DNA of 64,000 bases from Ureaplasma canigenitalium ATCC 51252 (GTDB lineage: Bacteria > Bacillota_I > Bacilli_A > Mycoplasmatales > Mycoplasmoidaceae): positions 320,591 through 384,590 of the forward strand of contig NZ_KL544010.1 in the NCBI RefSeq assembly GCF_000712165.1, read 5' to 3'. The translations under genes and the position numbers were made by a program. The stretch's first letter is position 1, and each line of letters begins with the position of its first letter. The notes under the pieces were generated by a model that was given only the letters and a program-made list of their open reading frames with translations, did not search any database and had not been told where the DNA came from. Positions 1 to 13,570 of this stretch are shown here, one piece after another.

Positions 1-3000
1 TGATTAAAGACTCGTTTATCTCCTTCAAGTGGTTTATTTGTGAAACCTTGATTAATCGTCTTCACAAAACTATTGTTGTTTAAAAGAACATTTTCAGGAA
101 GATAGAGTTCTCGTGCACTATAAACACGCGGAATATCATTTAGAACAAAAACCTTACCACTAGTTGCTTTGTTATCCTTAATGACGATTTGGTCACGAGC
201 ATCATCGTAGAAGAATGTAGCATTCTCATCGTTCACATCAAAGTCATGATTCTTTGTTAAATAACTAATTAGTTCTGGATGACCTTGAATAATCTTTTTC
301 AATGGAACTTCTTTTTTATTTGCTCCTGGAGTGGCATCTATTTTACGATAATCATCAAGTAGCTTAAAGACATCATTAATCTTCTTAGGAGTATTTAGAC
401 CAAAGTCACCGACCTTATTAAGATCAACAATATCATAATCACTAAGTTGTGTTTCATCGACTAGCGAAAGAAGTTTCTTTCTCGGATTCTTTTGAACAAT
501 ATCAATCGACTTATCAGGGTTGTTAATGATATCAAGGTTAGAAACATCGTATTTAACATTATCAATTGTTATTACTTTCTTGCCACCTTCATCCGTCGCA
601 AGTTCATTAAGTTTCTTGCGATAAGCCTCTTCAACACTCTTCGCAATTCTTACTTCTTCATCAGTTGCAATTAATAAATCAATTTCATTTTCACCAAACG
701 ATTGAAGGTTAATATCGTTTGTAAAAGTAAAGACATAAACTTGACGTTGCACCGTGTTAACACCACGAATGACATAAATGTTGTCGTCAACTTTTTGAAT
801 TTCAGCTTCTCGTCAGTTGAATTGTTTTTGACTTGTTAATGTTTGAATCATCTTCGTTGAAACAAGATCACCATCTGGTCCTCGAAGGGTATTTAGTTTG
901 ACAAACTCATCATTTGTAGTCATATCACGATCTAGTTTGAAGATGAATTCAAACAATTGTTTTTGACTATCAAATTCAATTGAAGATTTCAATCCATTTT
1001 GATCATACACAATACCATCTACAAGGTAGATTGTCGTTTGACCATCAACTAGTTTATAGTGTTGGTCAAGAGTCTTGGTGATTGTTGTTGAAGATGTAAA
1101 TTGATGGTTATCAATAGTTAATTGACTATTCTTAATTTTGTCCTTCAAGAACTCTTCAACCGAAAGATTCTTCTTCACAATTTCGTGTGTCTTATAAACA
1201 CTACTTGCTAACTTAACTTTTTGGATATTATAAATAACAATATATTCCTCTTGACCACTCACATTAGTATTAATAGTTAGTCGGTCATGAGCGGCATCAT
1301 AGTAATAAAGTGCAGTCTTTAAACCATCTTCACTTCGATACTTAGATGGAAGGATCGAGTCCTTATCAAGAATCTTCACTTTCTTAATAAGAGCATTTTG
1401 TTCTTCATCAGTAGTCGTAAAGAGATGAGTAATGTCCTTTAAGTATCCGAAAGTAACTCCACCCTTAGTTACAGTTCCACTAGGGTGCTTTGCATTTTCA
1501 AGTTCATAGCGTAGGTCATAAACTGATTGAATGTTAGTAAATTCTTCCTGGCGAAGAGCATCAATTCGGGTAAAGTCAGGTCAAGGGTTATTTAAGATGA
1601 CAGACACCTTAACTTTCGTATTATTATCAATAAACGAAAGTGTACCGTCCCGGTTGTCTTGGATTGTCATGTTATTTGGGTCAAAGACAACACCGTTAAT
1701 ATGAATCTTACCATCATCACCTTTTAGAGAATTTTTGATTGCCTCTTCGAAGTTTCCATTGTGATTTAAAATGGCATTAATATCAGGTAAATGTTTATTT
1801 TCCTGGAAGGCATCATCTTCATCAGATACCTTAGGAATATCTTCAAGTACAACAACAGACTTACCATCGTGAAGCACTCAATAGTCCTTACCCTCAATAC
1901 TTGCGATTACTAGTTTTGACTTGTCAAAATTAGTTAATACATCGCTTTCTTTAATAAATTGATTCAACTCAGTATTAGCCGCTTCTTTAACAGATAACCC
2001 ATTCTTATTTTCATTAGATAAGAAAATCGATTCAACATTTTCAAGTTTCCGGTTTTCAACTTCCTTACGAAGGCTGTTAAATGCTTTGAAGTTTTTGAAA
2101 ATAGTTGATGCATTAACCTTCTTATCAATAAAGTTAAAGTCAGATATTACATAAATCGGTAACTTCTTATTTGTCGTGTTACCATCGGTAATAATGTAGT
2201 CGGTTAAATCAACTTTATTCAATTGAACATTAACACTAAAATCGAAATGGTTCAATTGACTAGTACTTCCGTTAACAGCAGATTTTAGTTTTTCTAGAAC
2301 ATAGTTATCAATTTCAGTAATATGACTAATCGCATCATCGTGTCCAACAAAGTCAGTGATTCTTATCACTCGTGGAACATTCTTAATAACAAATAGGTAT
2401 CCATTATCATTGCTATCTGGTGCTTTATAAATAGAAATCTTATTGTTGCTCTTATCATACTTAATAGTAGCACCGGATAGATTAGCAAAACTAAAGTTAC
2501 GGTCGATAACACTACTTAGATAAGGATGATTTAAAATCCGACCAGCATAAGGTTTTTCAACCTTATCCTTCATATCAATTAGTTTCTGGTTGCCAACTAA
2601 GTTATCCTTTTCATACGAAATTTCTTCGGTAATGTCTCGATAACGACGATAGTTAGTTACATCCGCCTCGACACTTCGGGAAACCGGATATGGTTTGACT
2701 GGAACAATCGTAATTGGTTTATCACCTGAAATACCAATGGTAATTGATCCATCCTTATTATTAGTAACTGTAATGTCATTAGGATCATATTCTTTACCAT
2801 TAACAACTACTTTACCATTGCTGTTAGTGTTCTTACTAATAAATGCTTTTTGTAAATCACCATCAAAACTAATTAAATCATCAATACTTGGAAGGTTACT
2901 TAAATTAATGAAAGTAGGTAGGTTGTTGATTACAAAAATCTTTGAGTCAACACGATTATTTTCCTTAATGTAAAGCACATTAAGCCCATCTTGTTCAATA

Positions 3001-6000
3001 ATCCCAACGACAGCATCGCGTGCGTTAACACCAATTTTCTTAAAGTATTCATTGATTTGATCATCATTTAGATCAAGGAGACGCATTTCCCTGATTGGTT
3101 TATCGTGACTGGTGTCTTCTTTATCAAAGACAGGAGAAATCTTCTTCAGAATTGCTACAGTATTGTTTAGTTTTTTATTATCACTAAAGACAATTCGACT
3201 TTCTATTGGTTGAATGTACTTTCTTAGATCAATGATGAAGTATTCTTCATCGCCAACAAGAAGTGACTCATGACCTTTAGTAGGACCTTGATAAATTGGT
3301 TGACTTTGCGGTCTAAAAGTATAAGCACCAAGCCGATATTCAGTATGTTTATCATTTAATGCTTTAATATTCTTCTCAACAATATCTCCTGTTTGGTTAT
3401 TGTTAAAAACAACATCGTTTAAGTTATATACCTTGTTCGCATCGATCACATTATAAACATTTCTTGCAATCAGTGATTCTTCGTTGTTAAAGATGTTAAT
3501 GGTATGATATGTCGGATTGTAGAAAATTTTCAAGTTCAATTTCTTATCGAAATCAGCCGGTAGTATCTTCTTAAATTCAGGGTCCTTCAAGAATTCACTT
3601 GCATCTTCCTTATCAGTATACTGACCATTGCTACTTAAATTTCATAACTTTTCAAGGAAAAGATAAGTATTTAATGGATCAAACTTCCATGAGTCAGGAA
3701 CTGATACCGGATGTAGATTTGGTAGTTTCTGGTTACTTGGAACAATGTATGTTCCAAGTAAACTAGCCGTTTCAAAACTATCTCCATTAAAGATAGCAAT
3801 TTCGTTTGGTTCAACATTATTATTAAGTTGTACAAAAATCTGCTTAACATTAACATCAAGTCCATTAACTTTCATTGTCGTACTACCATTAAGACGACTC
3901 ATAATTTTGTTCTTAATAGCAAGTTCAATTCTTTGTTTATGGTTATAAACATCTTCACCAAAGTCAATCAATTCTTCACCATCAACAACTGGATAAACAA
4001 CCTGGTTATTAATTTCAAGGTCATTAATAATAGTAGGTAGATTAGTAATCAGAAGTGCTTTCTTTTGATTGCTATCATCCTTACCAACAATTAAATAAGC
4101 AAGTTGATTCTTGTAATTAACAACCTTGATTTTCGCTTCTTTTCCTATATCTCGTGCATCAAGAATTTCATTTAGCGAATTAAGTTTCTTAAGTTCTTCA
4201 TTCTTTTCAATCTCAACAAAATCGCGACCAGTATTGTTTCTTATAATTTCAACATCATTTCTTACCCGGAACTTTCCTACTGCATTCGCATCATAAATAG
4301 GAAGGTATTTGATTTCATCAAGGATAAAGATAGGGTAAGAATTGAAATTCTTATCTGTCTTATTTTCAGGTCTTAACTCAATACTATTTGACTTCGCATT
4401 AAAATCTTGAGTTATAAGTGGAAGTTCAATATCAAAACCATCAACGGTCGAACCGATATGTTTAATTTCCTTACCTTTTAGGGTATTCTTCGGAAGTTTA
4501 TTCAAGTTTTTTTCAACAGTTTCTTTAACCTTAAATTCATTGTTAACAACATCGTCGATAGTATAAAGATCATCGTATCTCGGTAGACTTCGAGGAACAT
4601 TGTTAATAATCCAGTGAACAGCTTTGCCAGCAGTATTAACTCCACGGAAAACAATCATTCGTTTGTCACGAACAAACTCAACAGATCCATAATCAAGATT
4701 TAATGAAAGTGGTTTGTGAGTCGAAATATAACTTACACTCTTAAGTTCAGATGTTACTGTTTTTAAATTTGGACTAAGAGAGCTTGCTGGAGCTTTGTCG
4801 ATTAATGTTGAAAGAAGATATGCATCACGTGGTTGAAGTGTTGTCTTAATTCCAAGAGCGTCTGTGACATGGAATTCTCCAAGATTTGAAAGCGGACTGA
4901 ATTCCTTCTTTCTAATTTGTGTTAAACCACCACGACCGTCGTCTTGTTTTAAATAATAGATAATTTCATTATCTTTGTTTTGGAAGCGAAGAACAATTTT
5001 ATCAGCATCAATTGCTTCATCAAAAACTTTCAACTTACCATCTTTTGTTGGAATGTTTGTGTTCTTATTCTTCAATTCTGCATCAAGTGCTTCGTTAACA
5101 TTACCAAAGTGGTCATAAATAATCGTATCGCGTGTAGGGAAGTAAATTCCTGATGGGTCAACAACAATCGGTAACTTATTAATGAAGAAATGTTTCACCT
5201 TACCATCGTTTGTTTTTCCAGTAGCAATAAGAACACTACCTTTTACACGTAGTTCATCAATGCTCGTTAGACTAAGTGCGGTTTTCTTTTCTTCAAGGAA
5301 AGCTTTTAGAGTCGCTACTTTCGAAGCATAATTAGATTCAAAATCACTATATTTAACCGCTTCACCGTGTGAACTTCTTACAAGTTCAGCATAACCTTTG
5401 AAGTTAGCATCCTCATTTAACTTTAGTTTTGATCCATCATAGATTTCTTTTTCATATAGATCAACATCATAAATGAAAATTGGTACAGGACTATCCATAG
5501 TCCCTTGACTACCATCTCCCTTTGGAATCTTGAACTTAAATTGGTAGTAACCTTTATTGTTATCCGCCTTACTTGAAGGATTAACTTCTACTTGACTTAA
5601 TTGAACACCATTAATTCTTCCTAACTCATTCATCGTATCCTTCGCAATAGTAGGAAGGTCAAGTTGGGTTCTTGTTGATACATGATCAACAAGTGAAAGT
5701 TGATTATAGAAGATTCGACTATTAAACACATAAGGAACATTCTTTAGAAGAAGATAGTTACTTGTTGGTTGAACGGTGTCGTAGATTAGAACGGAGTTAT
5801 CACTTCTGACAAGAAGACTAAGGGTATTAGCTTCATGAACCATTTTCTTTTCATCCGTCATCTTATCAAAGTCTTTAATCTTTTCTTTAATGACATGATT
5901 TAGTTCTTTAAGAGATTTTCTATTCTCTTCCTTGTTAACTTCGTTTTTAAGTTCGTCAGCAATAGTAAATAACTTATGTACTTCTTCAGCAGGAGCATCT

Positions 6001-9000
6001 TTATAGTCAGCAAAAGCAATCTTTTCAAGTGGTTGACGAAGGACAACATAACCAAGGATGGTACCACTCGTTACTTTACCTTGTTCATTTGTATCCTTTT
6101 GAAGTGTTCCATCGTTCTTATAAATAATTGTATGTCGTCTTGAAACACGGTCATAATCGACAAAGATTTCATTCTCCGTTGCTCTTAAGTTATCAATTTC
6201 ATATTGATCATTATTACCTTTAATTCAACTAACCTTAAAAGCACGGTCGTAATCAAAGTTAGTATTAATAACATCAAATACCGTCGGTGTACGAAGTTCA
6301 CCACGGTCGTTTGTGATGTTAGGAATTTTGCTTATCTTATATAGATAAGTTCGTTCAGGAAAACCAGATCCATCATTCTTCTTTGTCGCTTGAATAATGA
6401 TGCTATTCGCTTTATTAGTGTTAGTAAATTTATACTTGATATCAGTGAAGTCAGCACCTTTATTCTTTAAGGTTTGATCAAGAAGGTAATCAAAAAGTGC
6501 TTTAACATGATCTGCTTTTAAAGCATCCTTATTTACATAATTTCCACTACTTACAGTTTTTAAAATATAGAGACTATAAGGATTAAAGTCCGCAGGTGCC
6601 TGTCAAGTGATTTGATCATGATACTTGTTCGAGTTTACAAGATACATCTTCTTAGTAGTTGATGCACCATTACTTTCTTTATAAGAAATATAAGAGAAGT
6701 TTTCGTTATTATCAAAGAAATGGAACTCTGGACTAAACATCTTATATCCGTCAAGGATAACTGATCCATCACTTTCCTTCGGAAGAGCATTAATATAAGT
6801 ATCAACCTTCGTTTTAATATCAAGATTAACACGGTTTGAAGCGCCAACGAAATTAGGTAATGCTAGTTCTTTGTTTGTTGTGTATCGTGGAAGATTTGAA
6901 ATAACTACGGCAACTGGAGTTTTTCCTCCATCTTTAATAATTAAGGTGTCTTTTTGGTAAAGAACTTCGTTATTATTATTGATAACATCATTTCTTACAT
7001 AGTTTACAGTAAGTGATTGACTGCTTGTTTGAAGAAGAGTCGCTTTTTTATTTTCTTCGGAAAGACTATCGTAATTTGGTAGTTTTGAAAGTTCAGATAG
7101 TTGTTCTTTGAAGTCAAAAGTAACTTTACCAGAAGCATCACGCTCTTGAAGGAACGATTGGTCAAAAGTATTAAATAGTTTATCTCTCGGAGACGCTACA
7201 TATCCACTACCTTTTTCAATATTGTTATATAAATCAACAAGGAATTTAGCATTAGCTAAAGAAGATAAATCCTTCATTTTATCTTTATGTGAACTAGATG
7301 AAACAATAGTGTTTTTAGCATCAACAAATACAACATTTGAAAGTGGTGTTTCGGTTTTAATTAAAGTTGAAAGTGTCTTACCATTATTAACTTCTTTAAG
7401 AGTAATAATGTTATTAATGTAGTCGAAACTAAATTGAACTTGATCCTTATGGTATTCATTACCGCCGATTGTTTTCGATGTACTATTACCAAAGATATTT
7501 TCTTTAAGAAGATCTTTAAGTTCCTTGCGCTTTTCAATTAAATCATTAATTGAAGGAACTTTAACCCCTACTTTTGTATCAAGGAAGATACCTGGAAGAT
7601 GTGAGATAACAATTAGGTGACGACGCCCTTTAATTCCGTTAGAGTCTTGTGCTTTTTTACTAAAAACAACAATTGTGTCCTTATACCGGATAAGAGCAAC
7701 TTCATCATTATCCTTGAACAAAGTATCTAGTGAAGTGTCTGCTTTTAGATAAGCTTTAAGGTCAGACACTTTATCATTTAAGTCACTTAGTTTCTTTTCA
7801 TCCTTATCAGAAAGAGATTCGTAAAGTTGTAGGAACTTCTCATTATCCTTAAATACTTGTTCTCCATTATGAGTCTTATCGTTTGATCCAGCATTTGTTT
7901 TCGGATCAAAGATATAATCATCAATTATTTTAATGACATCGTTGCCTTTTTTAATTTGATAACCATATTGGAAGTTACTTGACGAATCATATGTATATCC
8001 ATCAAGGACATATTGATTATTAACCTTAGCGCCAAATAGTCTCGCGATTTTATCATTTATGGTGTTTGAAAGATTTGAAGATGCATCAACATAGTCTCTT
8101 CAAGTATATAGTTGTTCTCGTCCAATTAATTTCGGATAAGGGGAGTCATATAAAACAATTGCAAGTCGTTTGTGGTTAGTCTTATCAGCGATTGTTAAAA
8201 TTTTTCTAGTGTCATCAAGACTAAGTTCGACCTTATCAATGTCAATTTCTTGATCATTAATGATTAATTTACCGTTGTTAACCTGAGTTTGTGGTCGAGA
8301 TGAAGGATTAGTTAAATAAGTATCCTTTCACTTCTTCAATGTAGCTTGATATTCATTACCATTTGCATTAATGATGTCAGCTTCTGTTGGTTGAACTAGG
8401 AAGTCACTAGTTGCTTTTATTACATTAGGTACATTATCAATTAAATAGATTGCTTTCTTATTCGGATTAAAGTTTTCACTAACATATCCTTTAACAATGA
8501 ATCTTCTTACAAGGTTACCCTTACTATCTTTAAAACTAACAAACTTAACTTTAACCTTTTGATCATCAGCATTTGGGGCAGTTTCATTTGCTAGTTTCTT
8601 TGAAACATCATAGACAAAAACACGATTATTCTGTAAGTTTTCATTATTAATCTTAACAAGGTCGCTGTTGTTATTTAAATCATACTTAAATGCTTTTGTC
8701 ACATCAGTTTCGGTGTTTGTCGCATTTGTAATAGTTTCAAGAAGTTTATTGTAATCAGTAAAAGAATGTTCTCCATCTACATTAGAAAGGAAATAACTAT
8801 ATTCATCAAAAACCCCAATTTCTCTCTTAACTGTTGGGTTGTTATTATCAATTGGTTCATCTGATTGAATTGTAATTAAGTTTCTTTGTTTTAAATAAGG
8901 AAGAACCTTTGGATTTTTAATATAGTTACCAGCAATTAATTTAGAGTCTTGATGATTATTATCTTGTGAATCAGGAATCTTATCAACTTCACTCTTAAGA

Positions 9001-12000
9001 GTTTCAATGATTTCTCCGTTTTTCTTTAAGATTTCATTAATAAAGTGGTTTTTAGCTGCATCGCCGGTTTCATTTAATGCAGAATTAGCATTTTTGAAAA
9101 TTTCATAGCTTCAAACTGTTGGTGGAAGCGAGTAAAGAACTAATGCACTAGGTTTTTTTGAAACAGGATTATTACCATTTAAGTTTTCAGTTACATCTGA
9201 ATAATCGTCAAGGATAATTAATCGTTGATGAGCTGAATCATATTTGATTTTTGCAGAAGTTGAGTTTTTTCTTAAATTTAATCCGTAGTTATCAACAAGT
9301 TCATTGTAGGTTGTAAATAGTTTATGGGCAAACTTAGTATTTTGATTACTATTTTCAACATCTGAGACACTATAAAGTGTATCTGGTTCAAAATTCTTTC
9401 CATTTACCTTCAATGTTAATAAATTATGATACAAATCATAATTAGTAAATGCTAAATCATCACCATAGTTGTGTTTACTCTTATCATTATCATTTGTAAG
9501 GTGAGCAGATAAGAACTTAACTTCAGGAATTGGTTTATCCGCTTTAACTTCAACTGTTGCACCAGTTTTTATGTTTTTTACGGTAAAAATTCGCTTATTA
9601 TAGTCAATATGACTAATTTCAAGCTGTTTAATGTTGTCAACTCTAATGTCTGGATTATTTTCTGCACCAAAAATAATTTGACCATTTTTCTTTAGAACAT
9701 TCGAGTTATTAATTTGATCAAGAAGATAATCCTGAGTAGTCATATTCATTTCTATAAGATTATTGACTTCAGGGATATTGACATTAATCGTATTAGCATA
9801 ATAAATTAGTGGAAGGTTTGTAATCCGGATATTGTAACGTTGGTGATCAGGATTAACAAACGGTTTAAGAACATCGCGGATAACATAAGGCACTGTACGA
9901 TCAACCTTAGCACTAACCACTAATTCATCTCCAACACGGTAAACTTCAATGTCGGAAATAGTTCTTCTCTGATTTCTTTCGTGATTTGGAAAACCAGCTA
10001 AAAATGTTTGTTTATTTGCTTCTTCAGTAACTTTATCATTGATTAATTTAACAATTTCCGAATTATTTTGGATTGAGTTTAATTTTTTTCCCTCATCTGG
10101 TTTCAAAACCCCTTCAAAAAAGTTTTTAAATTCAAGTTCCTTACTACTAAACAGAACAGAACCGTCTATGGTATTAACTTCATTAATATCATAATCGAGA
10201 AGAAAAATATTTTTCTTCTCACCACCAGCTGTAATAAAGGATAATCTAAATCTATTTTCGTCACGTATTGGATAATTAGCAAATCCATCTGATTCGGGAT
10301 TAAACAGATTCTTACCAGCTGTTGGGTTAGTTAAACCATATAAACCCTCGAATTTAGGACTGTAAACATGTAGGTTTTCTGTAAGTACCTTTGCTCCTTC
10401 GATACGATTAGAATTTGGTAGATTATTTATTTTATTTTTTAAAGCAAGTTCACGATTTCAACCCGCTTTCGCTAAATCAACTGGTGAAATAATGTTATGG
10501 GTAATTTCCACAGAGCCAAATTTATCAATAATAAAATTAATCGGATCAGGAATTTCGATAGTCTCCGAACCGTTTTTAACTTTTTTTGTTCTAAGTTTTA
10601 AAACTAATTTTTTTTGGCTATCATCCCAATCTTTATAATATCCGTTGTCACTAATAGTAACAATACCATTATCAGGCCAATATTGTATCGTTTCAAGACC
10701 AGTAAGAACTCCTGTTGTATAATCATTGGAATAACGATAACTATTGTTTGTATAAAGTTTATTTAAATCAGGATAATTAGGGTTTCTTTCTTTAAAATAG
10801 TCAATAAAATATCCACCAATTTTCATCGATGGTTTACTATGGTCGGCCGCTCATACATCAGCTTCAGAAACTCAACCATAATTAGCATAACCATCACGTA
10901 AGTCTAGTTTTGCCTGTTCATCATATAAAAATTTTTTTGGTGGTTCACTCGGATTATGAATAATTTGGTGGTTTTGAAAACCTTTTGGTAAAGATGTGTC
11001 AGCAGGTAATGAAGGAATTGGATTGGAATAATTGACTTCTTTTGCTGTTTCAACTAATTTTAAAAAATAATAAATGGTAAAAGCACCATCATCAAATGCT
11101 GCACTATTATGAATTAAAAACTTATTGTTACTAATCGAAGTAGTATCAAGACGTTGACCTCACGGGAATTTAATGTCAAGTATATCCTGCGAATTATAGT
11201 TATTAACAGGTGTGCTTGAAATCATAGGAAATCAAGGTTGAACTGTAGTGTCTAAATATTTAACAATTCCTCGAAGACGCATCATTCCTTTATTAATTTC
11301 AGTATTTTCATAATAACCTGACGGTTTTTGGTCTATTTCTACCAAAGCATAGTGGTCACGTAAAAGAGATTCGTCAATTGATTTAAGTCCATATTTATCG
11401 TTACTTTTACCATTATAAAAACTTAAAGGAGCGATTTTTTCGAGATCAAGCTCTTTTCCATAAAAATCAAGATATCTTTTCCCTCCTCTTTCAAAAGAAC
11501 TTTCGTTTTTTAGTTTTTGGTAAATAACCCAACCAGTTTGTCCTTTACCATAAAAGAGGTTTCAAATATTTTCATCAAGCCCCTTGTTTCTAATAGCAGG
11601 TAAATTTTTAGTTTCTTGAACAGGGCCTGTTTTACTTTCTCGAATTCGACTATATTTAACAAAGTCACTTAATTTTGGTGCTTCAAACTTTGTTTCATCA
11701 ACAATACGAGGGAATTCATCAATTAGGTAAGTTACAGGTTTTGTCGCAAAATGGTCACGGCTCTCATCGGCCGCATTTAATTCACCTGGTTGGTGACCTC
11801 AGTTATATGAAACCGCATTCGTAATTAGCAATCCAAGACGGTCACCAAAGTCGACAATTTCAAGTTTAATATCATCATATAAATATTCGAATTCATCCTT
11901 GAAATCCATATCAAGTGAACGTTCATCACGAAAAACATTTTCACGTGTTATTGATCTATTTTCAATGGCGACACCATTCACCTCTCCACCGTTTTGACGA

Positions 12001-13559
12001 TCAAGCGGTAAACCGTTACCATACTTGAAAAAATGATTAAAAAAGTAAGGGTGGTTGGTTGTTGCTTTTTTTAAATCCAAGGCCGATATTCTTTTTTTAT
12101 TCTTAAAAGCTTCATAAACAGCAAGTACTCCTTGGTAATACTCTTGTCCATAAGAAACATCTGCAAAACTACCAATTGTAAAAATATAGGCTTTTGATTC
12201 AAAAATGTGGTACTTCTTACCATCATTAACTTTTCTATTTATATCAATAAATCTTCAAGAAATATTAGGATTCCTATTAATCATCTTTTTATGCTTTAGA
12301 TGATCACGACTATTGATTCAAACATTTTTGTTTATTTGACGAACATTTATACTTCTGAAAGTGGCAAACTTATCAAAATCAGATATATTAAATTCACCAA
12401 GTGTTATATTTCCGTTTTTGGGAGTATACTTTTTCTTAATTAAACCTTCTACATCAATCCTATCCTCGGCTCTCTGTCCGTTTTTATCATATTTCAAGTT
12501 AGGATTGGCATAGGGACTAAACTTGGTGACATCATAATGTTTGTTTCGGTACAAATCAAAAGTATCAAGTAACTCATCTACTTCAATAAAAGTATCATAA
12601 TCAGGAAATAAGAATGTAGAGTGATTTTCGGTGTCATATGCGACTAAAGTCTGTGCATCACTATCGTAAAAAAACTTGGCTCGTGATGGATCAAAATGAG
12701 CCGAAAAATTATCTTTATTATGACCAATGATATTACCAACTTCATTTACATATTCAGTATTCCCATAGAAAATTGTCTCATTAGGTTTCACTGTACGTTC
12801 ATCTTTTGTATTTGATCAATCTCGATAGTGAATAGTTTGTCCATTAACCTTCTTAATTAGTTCATCTTTAAAATCAAGGCGTGGAATATCTATTTTAGCT
12901 TGTTTATTAAGAGCACGTATCTTAGTCATAAAGATAGCTTTATATACAAATTCCATATGCTCTGCACTAGCTACTTTGTAATTTATAACAGGAATAACTC
13001 TGGAAGTGCTTTGGTCATTGTTAACATAAATATAAACTTCACTATTTCCCTGGTTAAGATGAGGGTCTTTACTCGCAAAGGTAATACTATTCTCATCTAT
13101 TCATTCAGTACCAAAGCGTATTTTACCATCAGATTCACGATATCTATCTCCATAGTTTTCTTTGTTAAATAGTGAGGCAATTGCCTTTCGATAGATTTTT
13201 TGTGCTTCATCATCGGTTAGATTAATTGTCTTTCTAATTCTTGTATCGTGTCCATATTGAAAAGCTTTTTCTCGTTGAATAGTTGCTTTCTGATTGTCTT
13301 CTCTCAATAATGCTTTAATAATTTCGTGTGTAAAAGGAAGATATAAAACATCACCATTAAAAAAGGAAGCCTTTGGTCGTTCTTTCCCAAATTCATATTC
13401 ATCAAGATTTGGAGAACTATCATCTACAATATAGTGCAAATTACTTTTGAAATTAACATCCTTCGCTTTTAAAAGAGGACTTAAAAGGACAGCGAGAGAT
13501 AAAACAGATGAAAGTGATGTGTATGTGACAACTTTTTTTAATTGTTTTTTATTCTTCAT
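1..13559 (-). CDS. Giant repetitive surface protein, second gene of tandem pair (3' end beyond window)
   Basis: One frame stays open under genetic code 4 from ATG 13559 to the window edge (at least 4519 codons). I read all the longer gaps between the pieces (the first 812 bases, 1380-1580, 5862-6602, 7770-8327, 8703-9110, 10107-10457, 10827-11798, 12081-12317 and 12792-13100). They contain only TGA (Trp) interruptions, no TAA or TAG. The start MKNKKQLKKVVTY is followed by a hydrophobic stretch (about residues 14-30) without a lipobox Cys, so it is a signal peptide or signal anchor. AGAGGT lies just upstream and overlaps the stop region of the preceding giant gene, 11 bases away, so the two are probably co-transcribed. 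The first ~1250 residues are divergent. After that, modules of about 190-200 residues recur, with strand-like segments ending in N-L/V-P-x-V/I (near 9810, 8420, 7600, 6890, 5730, 5170, 4600, 4035, 3470, 2915, 2370, 1845 and 1220). I saw no Cys in the stretches read. Function unknown; a cell-surface adhesin or motility leg is inference only. Confidence 0.9.
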
Positions 13560-13570
13560 ATGTGATACCT